In this document: positions 33,138 to 42,101 of the stretch, one piece after another
How positions within the stretch are numbered: the first letter of the stretch is position 1
How the letters are laid out: each line of letters starts with the position of its first letter
The notes under the pieces: model-generated
Databases searched by the model: none
The model's input: the letters and a program-made list of their open reading frames with translations, nothing else
Told to the model about the DNA's origin: nothing
Translations under genes and position numbers: made by a program
Assembly (NCBI GenBank): GCA_016235815.1
Contig: JACRIM010000018.1
Span: forward strand, 1-54,663
From: Planctomycetota bacterium
GTDB taxonomy: Bacteria; Planctomycetota; Phycisphaerae; UBA1845; UTPLA1
Direction: 5' to 3'
DNA length: 54,663 nt

Positions 33138-35498
33138 TTATGTTCCAGTGGTCGCGGCAACGAAGGCCGCGATGTCATCCCCATCCGCCTCGCCATTGTT
33201 ATTCATGTCACTTCGCGTCATGTGATCGGGATCGGAGTCCAGGCCAAGCAGGGTCTGCACGAATAATGCCACGTCGGCGCTGTCGTGGAGGCAGTTCGCA
33301 TCGATGTCGGCCGACGTCTCGCACGGCAGGATGGTAAATCGCACCACCGCATCGCCGCCCGGAAGCCCGTCACCACTTGGCAGAGCCGATGGGTTGTTTG
33401 CGTCGACCAGCTCACCATCGAGGGCAAGTCCGCTGTTCATGGCCGAGACGTTGTCAGCGACGGTGAGTGTGTAGGTGTCCGCAGGCAACGGTCCGGCCGA
33501 CGCGACGACGATCGGATTGTCCCCCAAAACGGAAAGAATCGAAATCGATTGTGGGCCGGTGGTATCACCGACAAGGGTGTAATCGCCGAGTGACGTGTAC
33601 ACCGGTGTGTGATATGTAACCGCGACTTGCGAAACACCGTAAGGGAGCACGGCACCCGGTGACGGACTTGTCGCAACGACTTTGGGCGGACCCGGCACGT
33701 AGGCAACGTTGCTTGTTGTGCCGCGGAGGATCCACGGCGTCGGGTCGAACGAAACGGCCGTCACCGGCGCGGTGGTAGGAACGACGAACCATTCAGATCG
33801 CGCGTCGTTTTGCAAGACAATTGTCTGCGGCACGCCGCCGATGATCGCTACCAAGTCGATCGGCATGACATATTCGTTGAGCGTTTGCGGAGGCGACCCT
33901 GCGGTTGCGGTTTGCGTTTGCGCGATTCGAGCGAGCAGGTAATTCTGTCCGGCGACGTTGGTGGATTGCCAACCCCAGTCATAGGTCGGGGCGCCCTTCT
34001 GATAGACCCATTGATCGAAGAACGCTGCGAGGTCTCTTCCGGAGACAGCTTCGGCGACCGCCCGGAAGTCTTCGGTGTCGGCTGCGCCATACGCGTATTG
34101 AGTGCGATAGGCGGCGAGAATATTGAAAAACGTTGCATCGCCGACAACATGGCGGAGCATGTGCAACACCCATGCGCCCTTGTTATACGAATACGTGGAG
34201 CTGAATATCGAGTTGAGGCTGGTCGCGTTGTACCGAAACGTGGAGCCTGTAGCGCCATTGCTGCTGGGCCTTCGGGCGTTGATCGCGGCGATGTAGGCTG
34301 CCGAGTTGATTCCCCCGGCCTTTCGCTCTTCCCACAAACATTCGCTGTAGGTTGCAAACCCTTCATTGAGCCAGATGTGCCCCCAATTCTTGCAGGTGAT
34401 CATGTCGCCCCACCATTGGTGGGCGAGTTCATGCGCGGTGAGGCTCTCGCTGAAGCTGCCCTGGCCAGTGATGGTTTGGTGCTCCATTCCGCCGCCGTAG
34501 TTGAAGTTGTAGATGCCGTACTTTTCGCTGACGAAGGGATATTCGCCGTAGATGCCGCGATAAGTCGCCATCATGTTCAGGCTTTTCTCCCAATTCGTGC
34601 GATTCGTGGGTGTGTCAAGCCCGGGGTAAATGTAAAACTCGACGGGCATGGTGCCGGCAGGGTTGTAGGGACCGGCGGGGAAGGTGTAGGTGCGCGTCCA
34701 TGTGTTGTAGTTCGTCGCGGCGAAACTCACGAGATAGGGCGTAATGGGGTAGTTCGTTGCCCAGCGATAGCGCTTGCGATTACCGCTGAGGGTATCCACC
34801 CCCTGCAAGGTGCCGTTGGATGGGACGACATAGTTGTTGGGTGTTGTGATCGAGAACTCCATCGTGGCTTTGTCCGAGTTGTCGCCGGGCTGGGCACGAT
34901 CGCCATCCTTGCAAGGCCACCAGGTGTATTCGCCGAAGGGTTCGCTCAGCGTGTAGACAATGGGCGTGCCGCCCTGCGTGGTGACGTCGATGGAGTCGTC
35001 GAGCGATATCGAGGTACCGGTGTAGCCGACGGTGAGGATGAATTCTTCGTCGAGGGCGTAAGGACGATTGAGGCTGACGACACGCGTGGTGTTGCTCGGC
35101 TGAGCGGCGGTGACGGGGATGACGGTCATGCCATCGGTGACGGTGAGGGTCGTCAGCGTGTAATTGCTGTGCAGGCGAAAGGTGAACTCCGACAGGCTTT
35201 CGGATTTGCTGCGAATCGTCATGACGTTCGTGCCGGTGACGGTGCAGTTGTTCGCGCCGGTGTTGAGGTTGGAGATTTCGAGGGTCAGGGCATAGTGCAG
35301 GACGTCGGTCTGGTCGTATGCGTCGCGGGCCGAGCGGCTTGAGGCATCGAGCACGGCGGGCGGCTCATCGGTGAGGGACTGGGCGGACAAGTGTGCGCGA
35401 CCGCAAAGGGTGGTCGGATGGTCTTGTGCAAGCGTCGGTCGCATTGCGGCACAAAGTACGGCAAGGCATCCGAAGGTTGTTCTTGAAAATGCGCGCAA
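33138..35498 (-). CDS. Secreted M1-family zinc metallopeptidase with dockerin tail, copy 1
   Basis: The 786-residue product is collinear with the downstream copy: GGGMEHQTI, HELAHQWWGD and WLNEGFAT, then the same beta domain and a terminal dockerin-like pair (DANCLHDSADVALFVQ, DMNNNGEADGDDIAAF). The start is a TTG with GGGAG seven bases before it. The two copies form a recent-looking tandem duplication and probably one operon, with this copy transcribed first. The substrate is likely extracellular peptide; the dockerin suggests a docking partner not found here. Confidence 0.92.
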   Translation of the reverse strand: MRAFSRTTFGCLAVLCAAMRPTLAQDHPTTLCGRAHLSAQSLTDEPPAVLDASSRSARDAYDQTDVLHYALTLEISNLNTGANNCTVTGTNVMTIRSKSESLSEFTFRLHSNYTLTTLTVTDGMTVIPVTAAQPSNTTRVVSLNRPYALDEEFILTVGYTGTSISLDDSIDVTTQGGTPIVYTLSEPFGEYTWWPCKDGDRAQPGDNSDKATMEFSITTPNNYVVPSNGTLQGVDTLSGNRKRYRWATNYPITPYLVSFAATNYNTWTRTYTFPAGPYNPAGTMPVEFYIYPGLDTPTNRTNWEKSLNMMATYRGIYGEYPFVSEKYGIYNFNYGGGMEHQTITGQGSFSESLTAHELAHQWWGDMITCKNWGHIWLNEGFATYSECLWEERKAGGINSAAYIAAINARRPSSNGATGSTFRYNATSLNSIFSSTYSYNKGAWVLHMLRHVVGDATFFNILAAYRTQYAYGAADTEDFRAVAEAVSGRDLAAFFDQWVYQKGAPTYDWGWQSTNVAGQNYLLARIAQTQTATAGSPPQTLNEYVMPIDLVAIIGGVPQTIVLQNDARSEWFVVPTTAPVTAVSFDPTPWILRGTTSNVAYVPGPPKVVATSPSPGAVLPYGVSQVAVTYHTPVYTSLGDYTLVGDTTGPQSISILSVLGDNPIVVASAGPLPADTYTLTVADNVSAMNSGLALDGELVDANNPSALPSGDGLPGGDAVVRFTILPCETSADIDANCLHDSADVALFVQTLLGLDSDPDHMTRSDMNNNGEADGDDIAAFVAATTGT

Positions 35499-35744
35499 CG
35501 ATCAGCTCCCGGCGACCTCTGTTGTTTGGTCGCTTTTTCCGTCGTTTGGAACCTTCAACGGGAGAGCAATTCCGGGGGGTCGATGCACCGGGTGTTGGGG
35601 TTCCCACTCCTATCCAATGATTATACCCAATCGGTCGGCCCGCTAATGCCTTGCTGTCCGATATTTCCGGGGCAATCAGGGGCGGTTCAGGCAGGCGTGA
35701 TTCGTTCGCGGAGTTCAGGCGGCACTTGGCCAGGGGACGCAGGC

Positions 35745-35993
35745 AGTCGTATGCATGGGCATGCAGGGAAGACGATCGGCGGGGAGATTCGCGGGGCGAT
35801 CGCCAAAGGTTTGCGCAATCCGAGCGACGGCCCGCGTGCGATGTTCGCGACGAGTTTTGGAGAGGCGATGACCATGTCGCGCGAGTCTGCGGCTAGCGGG
35901 GATGTGGTGTTGCTGTCGCTGGGCTGCGCGAGCGACGATTGGTTCAACAATTATGAAGTGCGGCGGCAGACGTTTCGGCGGCAAGGTCCGGGC
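35745..35993 (+). pseudogene. Remnant of the C-terminal end of murD
   Basis: The frame encodes HAGKTIGGEIRGAIAKGL and then SGDVVLLSLGCASDDWF-NNYEVRRQTF. This matches the end of the UDP-N-acetylmuramoyl-alanine:D-glutamate ligase family (typically GDVVLLSPACASFDxFxNYEERG). The remaining three quarters of MurD are missing and the frame upstream is not MurD-like, so I read it as a relic. The flanking 35499-35744 holds nothing else that I can name. Confidence 0.6.
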
Positions 35994-36051
35994 CGGATGC
36001 CAAGTGGTTTAAGTAATAGTACTTAGAGTATGATGACTCGGGCCGATTGCG

Positions 36052-36063
36052 ATCATTAATGAT
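36052..36063. other. Perfect 12-bp palindrome in an AT-rich spacer
   Basis: ATCATTAATGAT, extended by GCG/TGC on the flanks, lies in the spacer between the murD remnant and the next promoter. It may be an operator; nothing else supports this. Confidence 0.3.
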
Positions 36064-36236
36064 TGCCATCACAACAACATTTTTATCTAAATGGGGTTGA
36101 CTTTCGGCGTTCCATGTCTCATAATAGGTCAATTGAGCATGAGGTTAGCTCGCCTTGGAGGTAGGGCCTTGGGCCAAAATCGCCTAATTTCGCAGTGCCG
36201 CAGTGCCTTCTGCGCCTTTCCTCGACCTTGTAGTCT

Positions 36237-36300
36237 TTGCCGAACAGCCTCATTCATTGCGTATAATCTTGGTGGGTTCTTTTTCACACCTAAACCCACC
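36237..36300 (+). promoter_or_regulatory. Promoter and 5' leader hairpin of the second PEP-CTERM gene
   Basis: TATAAT (36262-36267) has a weak -35 TTGCCG (36237-36242, 19-bp spacer). A leader stem GGTGGGTT (36271-36278) / AACCCACC (36293-36300) is formed by the first transcribed bases. It ends exactly where the GGGAGG ribosome binding site begins (36301), so it may stabilise the mRNA or control ribosome access. Confidence 0.6.
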
Positions 36301-36312
36301 GGGAGGATTCGC

Positions 36313-37080
36313 ATGACGCCTGCGCGCATTTCTTGTTTGGCACTTTCCTTGGTCATTGTTTCCGCATCGACAACGACGGCGGGCGTCATCCTCGACCGCC
36401 AGCCGCATAATACTGGTGGCCCCTCAGCCGATACAGCGTATCTCGATGGCTTTGGCGACTTAGGATGGCAGGAAGTGGCGGAGGACTTCGCGCTTCCGCA
36501 ACAATCCATCATCAACCGCATTGATTGGTGGGGATTCTACGGAAGCAGTTTCGGTGGAGGCACAACTCCACCTATTAGTGACGAAGTATTCCGAATTCGA
36601 ATTTATTCAGCCCGTGTTAGCGACGGATTTCCTGGTGCGGTAATACACGAGGAATATCATACAAATCCAATGCGAACGCTTACGGGTCGAAATGTGTCAT
36701 CCAACAGTGCTTTTCCAGAGAGAAAATATCGAGCAGATCTCACAACGCCAATTGCGCTTGAAGCCAATACCACATTCTGGCTGAACATTACTCAAATTGG
36801 TGCGCCGGAAAGCAAATTTCGTTGGGAATATTCCCTTACTCCGCCGGCACACGACTTTGCCTTCCTAGACAATTTTAGCACAGATTGGGAATTAGCGGGA
36901 GCGGTTTCGGGTCTGGCATTCCAGTTGTATGACGTGCCTGAACCGGGATCGATGAGTTTTTTCGCCGTTATCGCGATGTTCGGGTTCAGCGTGAACTCAA
37001 AACGCGCTCACGGAAATTATTTTTGCAGGAGGCAAAACCATGCTGTCACGGACCGACGTATCTCAAGCCGTTCACCTTAG
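36313..37080 (+). CDS. PEP-CTERM-type exported protein
   Basis: The 255-residue product has a signal peptide ending ASTTTAG. The body opens VILDRQPHNTGGPS, and a C-terminal VPEPGSM motif with a hydrophobic stretch follows. The usual Arg-rich end is replaced by a 25-residue hydrophilic tail that overlaps the next gene by 41 bases. Base composition is more AT-rich than most of the window. It resembles the PEP-CTERM protein at 11229 in plan. Confidence 0.75.
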   Translation: MTPARISCLALSLVIVSASTTTAGVILDRQPHNTGGPSADTAYLDGFGDLGWQEVAEDFALPQQSIINRIDWWGFYGSSFGGGTTPPISDEVFRIRIYSARVSDGFPGAVIHEEYHTNPMRTLTGRNVSSNSAFPERKYRADLTTPIALEANTTFWLNITQIGAPESKFRWEYSLTPPAHDFAFLDNFSTDWELAGAVSGLAFQLYDVPEPGSMSFFAVIAMFGFSVNSKRAHGNYFCRRQNHAVTDRRISSRSP

Positions 37081-39373
37081 TATTCCCCTCAAACCGCCGC
37101 TTGGTGTAATGCTCTCAATACTCGTTTTTAGCTCGCCGGCATTTCTGCTTGCTCAAAGCGCCCCGCCCACACCAGACGACTATCCAATCGAAGACGTGGG
37201 CGTGATTTATGAAGGCCTCATTGTGTCGCCGTCTGGTTCCGTTTCATACACCTCAGTTCCTTCTGTATCATTTGAAGTACCCGAATCTGGTTCGGCTCGC
37301 TTTGTCGTATCCTGCATGGCCAACGAGGTCACCTCGGGCACACTTCACAATTTTATTGTGGCTACCGCATTCTCCGGTTACTCGGCATCTGTGCCTCCGA
37401 ATGCCGATGTTGGCCCAATTATTATTTCATCGCACTCCTCGATTTATGTGAATACGCATCTGCTTCCGTCTACCGCGATGAACGCCGAAGGGGCGGCCCG
37501 CGTGGGTTGGTACACATCGATTTGGGGTGCGGGGTTGGAAACGGGATCGGGTCTGTTCCTGAATCGGCCGGAACTTACATTAAATGATTTTGACATCGAC
37601 TCCTCGGCGTCAACGTGGCCGGTGAGCCCGGCTCCTTCGACCGACGGTACACAAGAACTCAGCCCGTCGGTGGGCATTTCTGGGGATTCCGTCAGCAAGA
37701 AGACAGTGATCTGTCCCCGCTCCACCAATGTCTGCCCCATTAACGGCGATGCGAAAGGGCTTGTTTACCATCTAACCGGGGGCAGCTTTACGAGCATTCG
37801 GTCCTGTACCAACTCCGGATGTAGCAGCGCACAGTGTAGTTATCGAGTGGTTCAGTGGCAGCCAAGCACGGCGATGCGCGATGATGGATATTTTGTTCAG
37901 GTTTTTGCGGATGCCGAATCGTCGGGGAATGAACCTGCGTTTGATATTAGAATGCGTATCTATGAGCCGGATGGAGATGTTGTAAGTCTGTTGGCGCCAA
38001 ATCTTTCCTCGTTGGGCACTGAGATTCTCGTCAACACTCCAGGGCAAGAACAGACAGACTCAATCCAGAAGCAGCCATCGGTAGCATTTGATTCGCAGGG
38101 CAATATTGTTGTTGTGTGGTTAGGCCCTGAGAACGATGGATGCGCTTCGCGAGAACATGTGTATGCCCGAGTCTACAATTTCGAATCACTATCAAGCGTT
38201 TTGCGCACACGATCGGGTAGCCTTATTGTTGATAATGATTCGGCATGGGTCCCCAGCGCCAATTCAATTCCATTGACCGCCTATGCCAATCCCACCGTAG
38301 CACTCTCCAAGGCCGCCGATGGAAAGTTCGTCGTTGCCTGGACTACCAGCGGTGCATCGCCATCATTCGATCCGGATGAAATCCACGGGCAATACTTCAA
38401 TGCCGAGATGGCCCCGAGGGGCAGCGAGTTCCGAATTAATCAGGACACAAGCCAGCCAGGCTCAGGTCCGTTGCGAAACCGCCGACTTGGAACAGGGGCA
38501 CAGCACACGCTTGATTATGGTCCGGATGGTGAAGTGGTCTGTGTATGGTCTGTGTTGCTGAACGACAGTAGCAACATCCTGCCCGACGATAGCGAGGAGC
38601 AGGCCTACTTCACCATGTTGCCGCCGGGTTATGACGACTATCTATTCGAAGTTGCAAGCGCGACATGCTGTAAGGGCGATTTTGATTCTGACGAAGATGT
38701 GGACGGGCTCGATATTCAGGGCTTCGTCGATATCTGGTCCGGTTACGATCAGCCATGCCTCTCGCACGTGGAGAACTTCTGCCGTGCCGACATCAACGCC
38801 GATGGCGTATTTGATTATTACGATGTGGATGCGTTTGTCGTTCTGTTGCTCGCTGACGATCCGCCAACAGGCTGTGCAGAGGCCATTGCTGCCATTTATG
38901 ACTGCAACGGCAACGAAGTCGCCGACGCCACCGATATCGCCAACGAGACCAGCGCCGATTGCAACAACAACGGCTTCCCCGACGAATGCGATACGGCTCT
39001 ATGGGCACCATTCGGCGCCACAGACTGTAATGAAAACAGCGTGCCTGACGAATGCGACATAAAGGCCGAAACCAGTGCCGATTGCAACGTGAACGGCATC
39101 CCGGATGAATGCGACATTGCCAGTCATACCAGCCCGGACTGGGACGAAGACGGCATTCCAGACGAGTGCGCATTCGAGCGTTCAATGATGTCCGGCGAAG
39201 GCGGATCGGGATGCGCCGATACGCCAGAGAATATCGACGCCGCTTGGCTCGAGTTCTACGAGTGGTCGATCCAGCAATGTTGGGGGCCAGGCTGCACGCT
39301 CACCGGATCAGAGCAGTATCAGGCCATCGTGGATAAGAAGTGCGAACTAGGATTGCAGGGTCTAAACCCGTAA
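37040..39373 (+). CDS. Large secreted protein with dockerin-like segment and DCNxNGxPDECD repeats
   Basis: The 777-residue product has a long signal (hydrophobic LGVMLSILVFSSPAFLLA). A beta-rich N-terminal region is followed by a middle part that resembles a propeller of short strands (no firm family). A dockerin-like stretch (FDSDEDVDGLDIQGF, ADINADGVFDYYDVDAF) precedes about four Asp/Asn/Cys repeats, each near DCNxNGIPDECDIA (about residues 625-715). The repeats are calcium-binding-like, as in thrombospondin type 3. An AGGAGG site in the tail of the preceding gene sets the start at 37040. Confidence 0.78.
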   Translation: MLSRTDVSQAVHLSIPLKPPLGVMLSILVFSSPAFLLAQSAPPTPDDYPIEDVGVIYEGLIVSPSGSVSYTSVPSVSFEVPESGSARFVVSCMANEVTSGTLHNFIVATAFSGYSASVPPNADVGPIIISSHSSIYVNTHLLPSTAMNAEGAARVGWYTSIWGAGLETGSGLFLNRPELTLNDFDIDSSASTWPVSPAPSTDGTQELSPSVGISGDSVSKKTVICPRSTNVCPINGDAKGLVYHLTGGSFTSIRSCTNSGCSSAQCSYRVVQWQPSTAMRDDGYFVQVFADAESSGNEPAFDIRMRIYEPDGDVVSLLAPNLSSLGTEILVNTPGQEQTDSIQKQPSVAFDSQGNIVVVWLGPENDGCASREHVYARVYNFESLSSVLRTRSGSLIVDNDSAWVPSANSIPLTAYANPTVALSKAADGKFVVAWTTSGASPSFDPDEIHGQYFNAEMAPRGSEFRINQDTSQPGSGPLRNRRLGTGAQHTLDYGPDGEVVCVWSVLLNDSSNILPDDSEEQAYFTMLPPGYDDYLFEVASATCCKGDFDSDEDVDGLDIQGFVDIWSGYDQPCLSHVENFCRADINADGVFDYYDVDAFVVLLLADDPPTGCAEAIAAIYDCNGNEVADATDIANETSADCNNNGFPDECDTALWAPFGATDCNENSVPDECDIKAETSADCNVNGIPDECDIASHTSPDWDEDGIPDECAFERSMMSGEGGSGCADTPENIDAAWLEFYEWSIQQCWGPGCTLTGSEQYQAIVDKKCELGLQGLNP

Positions 39374-39402
39374 GCCAATTCGTACTATTGATACGTCAAC
39401 AC

Positions 39403-39435
39403 AAGGCCCGCGCGGTACGCCGTGCGGGCCTTCTT
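39403..39435 (+). terminator. Terminator after the repeat-protein gene
   Basis: AAGGCCCGC and GCGGGCCTT form a stem (39403-39432) with a short inner hairpin, followed by a weak T-run. Confidence 0.75.
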
Positions 39436-39454
39436 ATTGCGCCGTTGCCATCCA

Positions 39455-40657
39455 CTACTCGCTCTCAATCCCAAGCACCGGGCGTTTTAGCTGTCGATCA
39501 ATAAATGGCACGAAGGAGTTTGCACCGAGGATGGCCCAGTAGCATTCACCTTCGGGCAGGCCGTAGAGGCGCATGAAGATGGTGACTGCGCCGATGAGTG
39601 CGCCGAAAACGATCTGGGCGCGTGCCCGTTTCGGCGAGGTGATCATGTCGCCGGCGAGCAAAAAAGCGCCGAGCATGATCTGGCCGCTGGTGAGGTGATA
39701 GAGAACGTAGGCCAGTCCGACGGCGCGGCCGTTCTCCGCCGCCACGATCGGAAGCCAGCGAAAGCCGCCAGTGTTCGGCGACGCGACCGGCAGAATTGCA
39801 GCGGCCATCGCGGCGCCGGCGAGCAAGGCGACGGGCAATTGCCAGCGAAGATACCCGCGATAGATGAGATACAAACCGGCCACGAGGACGGCGAGCGTTG
39901 ATGCCTCGCCGATTCCGCCGGGGACCGCGCCGACGAGCGTGTCCTGCCACGGTGGAAGATAGTCGCGCAAGAGTGGCGTGAATCGAAGACTGCCCTCGAG
40001 CTTCATTTGGCCGTCGGCAAAACGATGCAGGACGCGTTGGGGGCGCTCCATCGTGAAGGCATCGATGCCGGCCGGACCGCGGGTTTCCGCCCAACCGTCG
40101 TAGGCCGGTATTTCCAGCGGCGTGCTCTTTCGCAGGTCGCCAAATAGTAGGTGATCGCGCGTCAGCACGGGTTCGGGCGCGTAGGACGCGCCGAGCGTCA
40201 AGGTTGAGTTGAAGAGCAATTGAACGAAGACACGGCCGACCAGCGCGGGCTGCCAGATGTAATGCCCTAGTCCGCCGAACGGCGCTTTTCCAAGAAGGAT
40301 TGCGGAGAGCGAGCCGACGGCGGGCACGTACCAATTGACCGTGGCCGGTAGCGTGAGGCCGATCAACATGCCGGTCAGAGCAGCGTGCCACAATCCGCCG
40401 AGCACAGGTCGGCGAATCGACAGGCCGATGAGCAGGTCGGCGGCAATCGCGGTGGCAACGGAGATGACGATGACGGCCGTTGCGGCAGAACCAAAAAAGA
40501 GAATGCCCCAAACGGCGACGAGACCGGCGGCCATGGTCTGAGCGCGGATGATCTCCTGATGTGTGTAGCCCGCGGATCGGCTGACCGGCGCGTGACCAAC
40601 GCCGGAATTTCTGGACGAAGGAGCGTGTGAAAGTGGAAGGAGCGTTGCCTGGCTCAT
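39455..40657 (-). CDS. rnfD: RnfD/NqrB-family membrane subunit without the usual flavin-attachment motif
   Basis: The 400-residue protein has about nine membrane helices and the RnfD C-terminal landmarks GQIMLGAFLLAGDMITSP and YGLPEGECYWAILGANSFVPFIDR. In Rnf/Nqr complexes this subunit carries a covalent FMN on the Thr of an SGAT-type motif. At the expected place I read IDAFTMERP instead. The ATG at 40657 overlaps the rnfC stop by four bases; the much longer upstream frame is a shadow. Rnf normally has six subunits, but only C and D are here. Confidence 0.85.
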   Translation of the reverse strand: MSQATLLPLSHAPSSRNSGVGHAPVSRSAGYTHQEIIRAQTMAAGLVAVWGILFFGSAATAVIVISVATAIAADLLIGLSIRRPVLGGLWHAALTGMLIGLTLPATVNWYVPAVGSLSAILLGKAPFGGLGHYIWQPALVGRVFVQLLFNSTLTLGASYAPEPVLTRDHLLFGDLRKSTPLEIPAYDGWAETRGPAGIDAFTMERPQRVLHRFADGQMKLEGSLRFTPLLRDYLPPWQDTLVGAVPGGIGEASTLAVLVAGLYLIYRGYLRWQLPVALLAGAAMAAAILPVASPNTGGFRWLPIVAAENGRAVGLAYVLYHLTSGQIMLGAFLLAGDMITSPKRARAQIVFGALIGAVTIFMRLYGLPEGECYWAILGANSFVPFIDRQLKRPVLGIESE

Positions 40658-41964
40658 GCCGACGGCCCTCCTTCGAAGCGCTGCCTTGCACGCCAGATGG
40701 ATTGGGCCAGCGGTAATTGCGACGGACAGACGTGGCTGCACAACCCGCAATCGACGCAGGCGCGGAGGTGGTTCAGGTCTTCGCTGCGACAGGTTTCTTC
40801 GGCTTCGAGGTGAATGAGCGCGGTCGGGTCGAGGCCTACCGGGCAGTCTTCGACGCACCAGCCGCAACGAATGCACGGCACCGGAGCATTTTCGGGCGGA
40901 TCGAGAAACAAAAGCATGGCCGTCGAGTCAATCGTGACGACGGCCTCCTCGCGCTGAAGAGCGATGCCGGAGAGCGGCCCGCCCCAGGTGACTTGATGTG
41001 GAGTGCCGAGTATTCCCACGCGCTGGGCCAGATCGGTTGCGGTCATTCCGATTGGAACGCGATAGGTACCCGGGTGTTCGACCGCATCACCGGCCACGCT
41101 CATGATGACGTGGGTTACGGGGCGAGCGTTCAAGATGGCGTCCGCGGTCATGCGCACCACCGAGAGCGGCAGCACGAGAGTCTGCACGTCGAGCGGGCTG
41201 CCGCCGGGAGGGACCTCGCGGTCGAGGAGCGTCTTGGTTAGTACGATGGGATTGCACTGCGGATACTTGTGGGCCAGCGGCATGACCTGGATGAACCGGC
41301 CGCGCGCCTCGGTTTCGATTCGCTTCACCACGCGGCGATGGCGATAGGGCAGTGCGAAAAAGACCTCGAAGACGCCCATGGCGTCGGCGATTTCCCCGAC
41401 GGCGTCGATCAGGCGGCCTGGCTCTTCAACAAGTGTTCGCAAGTCTGCTGTGAGATACGGCTCGGTCTCCACGGCGTTAATGATGAGGTCGGTGACGCCT
41501 GCGGCCGCGGCCCGGGCCAGTAGAACATGAAGGGGTTCCCGCGGGTCCGGGCACATCACGCCCAAGTCCGCTACTTCAAATGAGAAGGAGTCATCCTCCC
41601 AGCGCGACGGCGGTGGGACTGCTTCGTCCCGGGCGTCAGGCTCGAGCACAGCGCAAGGTACGAAACCATCGCGGACCGACCAGGTGCGGGAAAATTCGAC
41701 GATCTCGCCGGACGTCGGCGCGTGGACCGGCAGGGAACCGGAGGTCGTCGGAATGGCGATGCGTTGCCCGGCGAGAACACGGTCTCCGACGCGAACGCAC
41801 GGTTGAGTCGGTAGGTCGCGGCGCGTGACGAGTGGGACTCGGAGGGCCCGCTGTGCCGCAAGCGTCTCAATGGGGCGCTTGGCCGTGGCGGATTTGTAAT
41901 CCGTCAGAAAAAGTCCGCCCTCGAAGGATTGTCGTGGGCCAAGAAGATCGAGGAGGATGGACAA
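40654..41964 (-). CDS. rnfC: RnfC-family iron-sulfur subunit without the FMN/NADH glycine loop
   Basis: The 436-residue protein has an N-terminal RnfC domain (FEGGLFLTDYKSAT, VRVGDRVLAGQRIA, PVHAPTSGEIVEF). The centre has LIINAVETEPYLTAD (about residues 160-174), and two 4Fe-4S sites follow at C364/C367/C370/C374 and C403/C406/C409/C413. In canonical RnfC a GxGGAGFPT loop binding FMN and NADH precedes the EPYLT segment. Here that stretch reads DLGVMCPDPREPLHV and the loop is absent. The pair may be an electron-transfer device that takes electrons from something other than NADH. Confidence 0.88.
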   Translation of the reverse strand: MSILLDLLGPRQSFEGGLFLTDYKSATAKRPIETLAAQRALRVPLVTRRDLPTQPCVRVGDRVLAGQRIAIPTTSGSLPVHAPTSGEIVEFSRTWSVRDGFVPCAVLEPDARDEAVPPPSRWEDDSFSFEVADLGVMCPDPREPLHVLLARAAAAGVTDLIINAVETEPYLTADLRTLVEEPGRLIDAVGEIADAMGVFEVFFALPYRHRRVVKRIETEARGRFIQVMPLAHKYPQCNPIVLTKTLLDREVPPGGSPLDVQTLVLPLSVVRMTADAILNARPVTHVIMSVAGDAVEHPGTYRVPIGMTATDLAQRVGILGTPHQVTWGGPLSGIALQREEAVVTIDSTAMLLFLDPPENAPVPCIRCGWCVEDCPVGLDPTALIHLEAEETCRSEDLNHLRACVDCGLCSHVCPSQLPLAQSIWRARQRFEGGPSA

Positions 41965-42088
41965 GGGTAGTTAGGTCTCCTGTCCGATTCTCAGGGAGCG
42001 GTACCGGACTGGCAAGAATGTCCGACCGAGAATAATACGATCATGTGTTGAGTTCTGCCGGAGCTGGTTCATTTCCTCGCAGATTCGC

Positions 42089-42094
42089 TATAAT
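42089..42094 (+). promoter_or_regulatory. -10 box of hicAB, predicted leaderless start
   Basis: TATAAT ends seven bases before the hicA ATG, and no Shine-Dalgarno site is present. The transcript would begin at or next to the start codon. Confidence 0.6.
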
Positions 42095-42101
42095 TGGCTG
42101 G

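Noticed and set aside
33810-35342. 510-codon plus-strand frame over the first M1 peptidase
   Set aside because: It is a shadow of the zinc-peptidase gene, whose HELAH and dockerin motifs are clear.
40658-40876. Upstream part of the rnfD frame (73 codons)
   Set aside because: It runs inside rnfC, is Arg-rich and is replaced by the ATG at 40657, which overlaps the rnfC stop.
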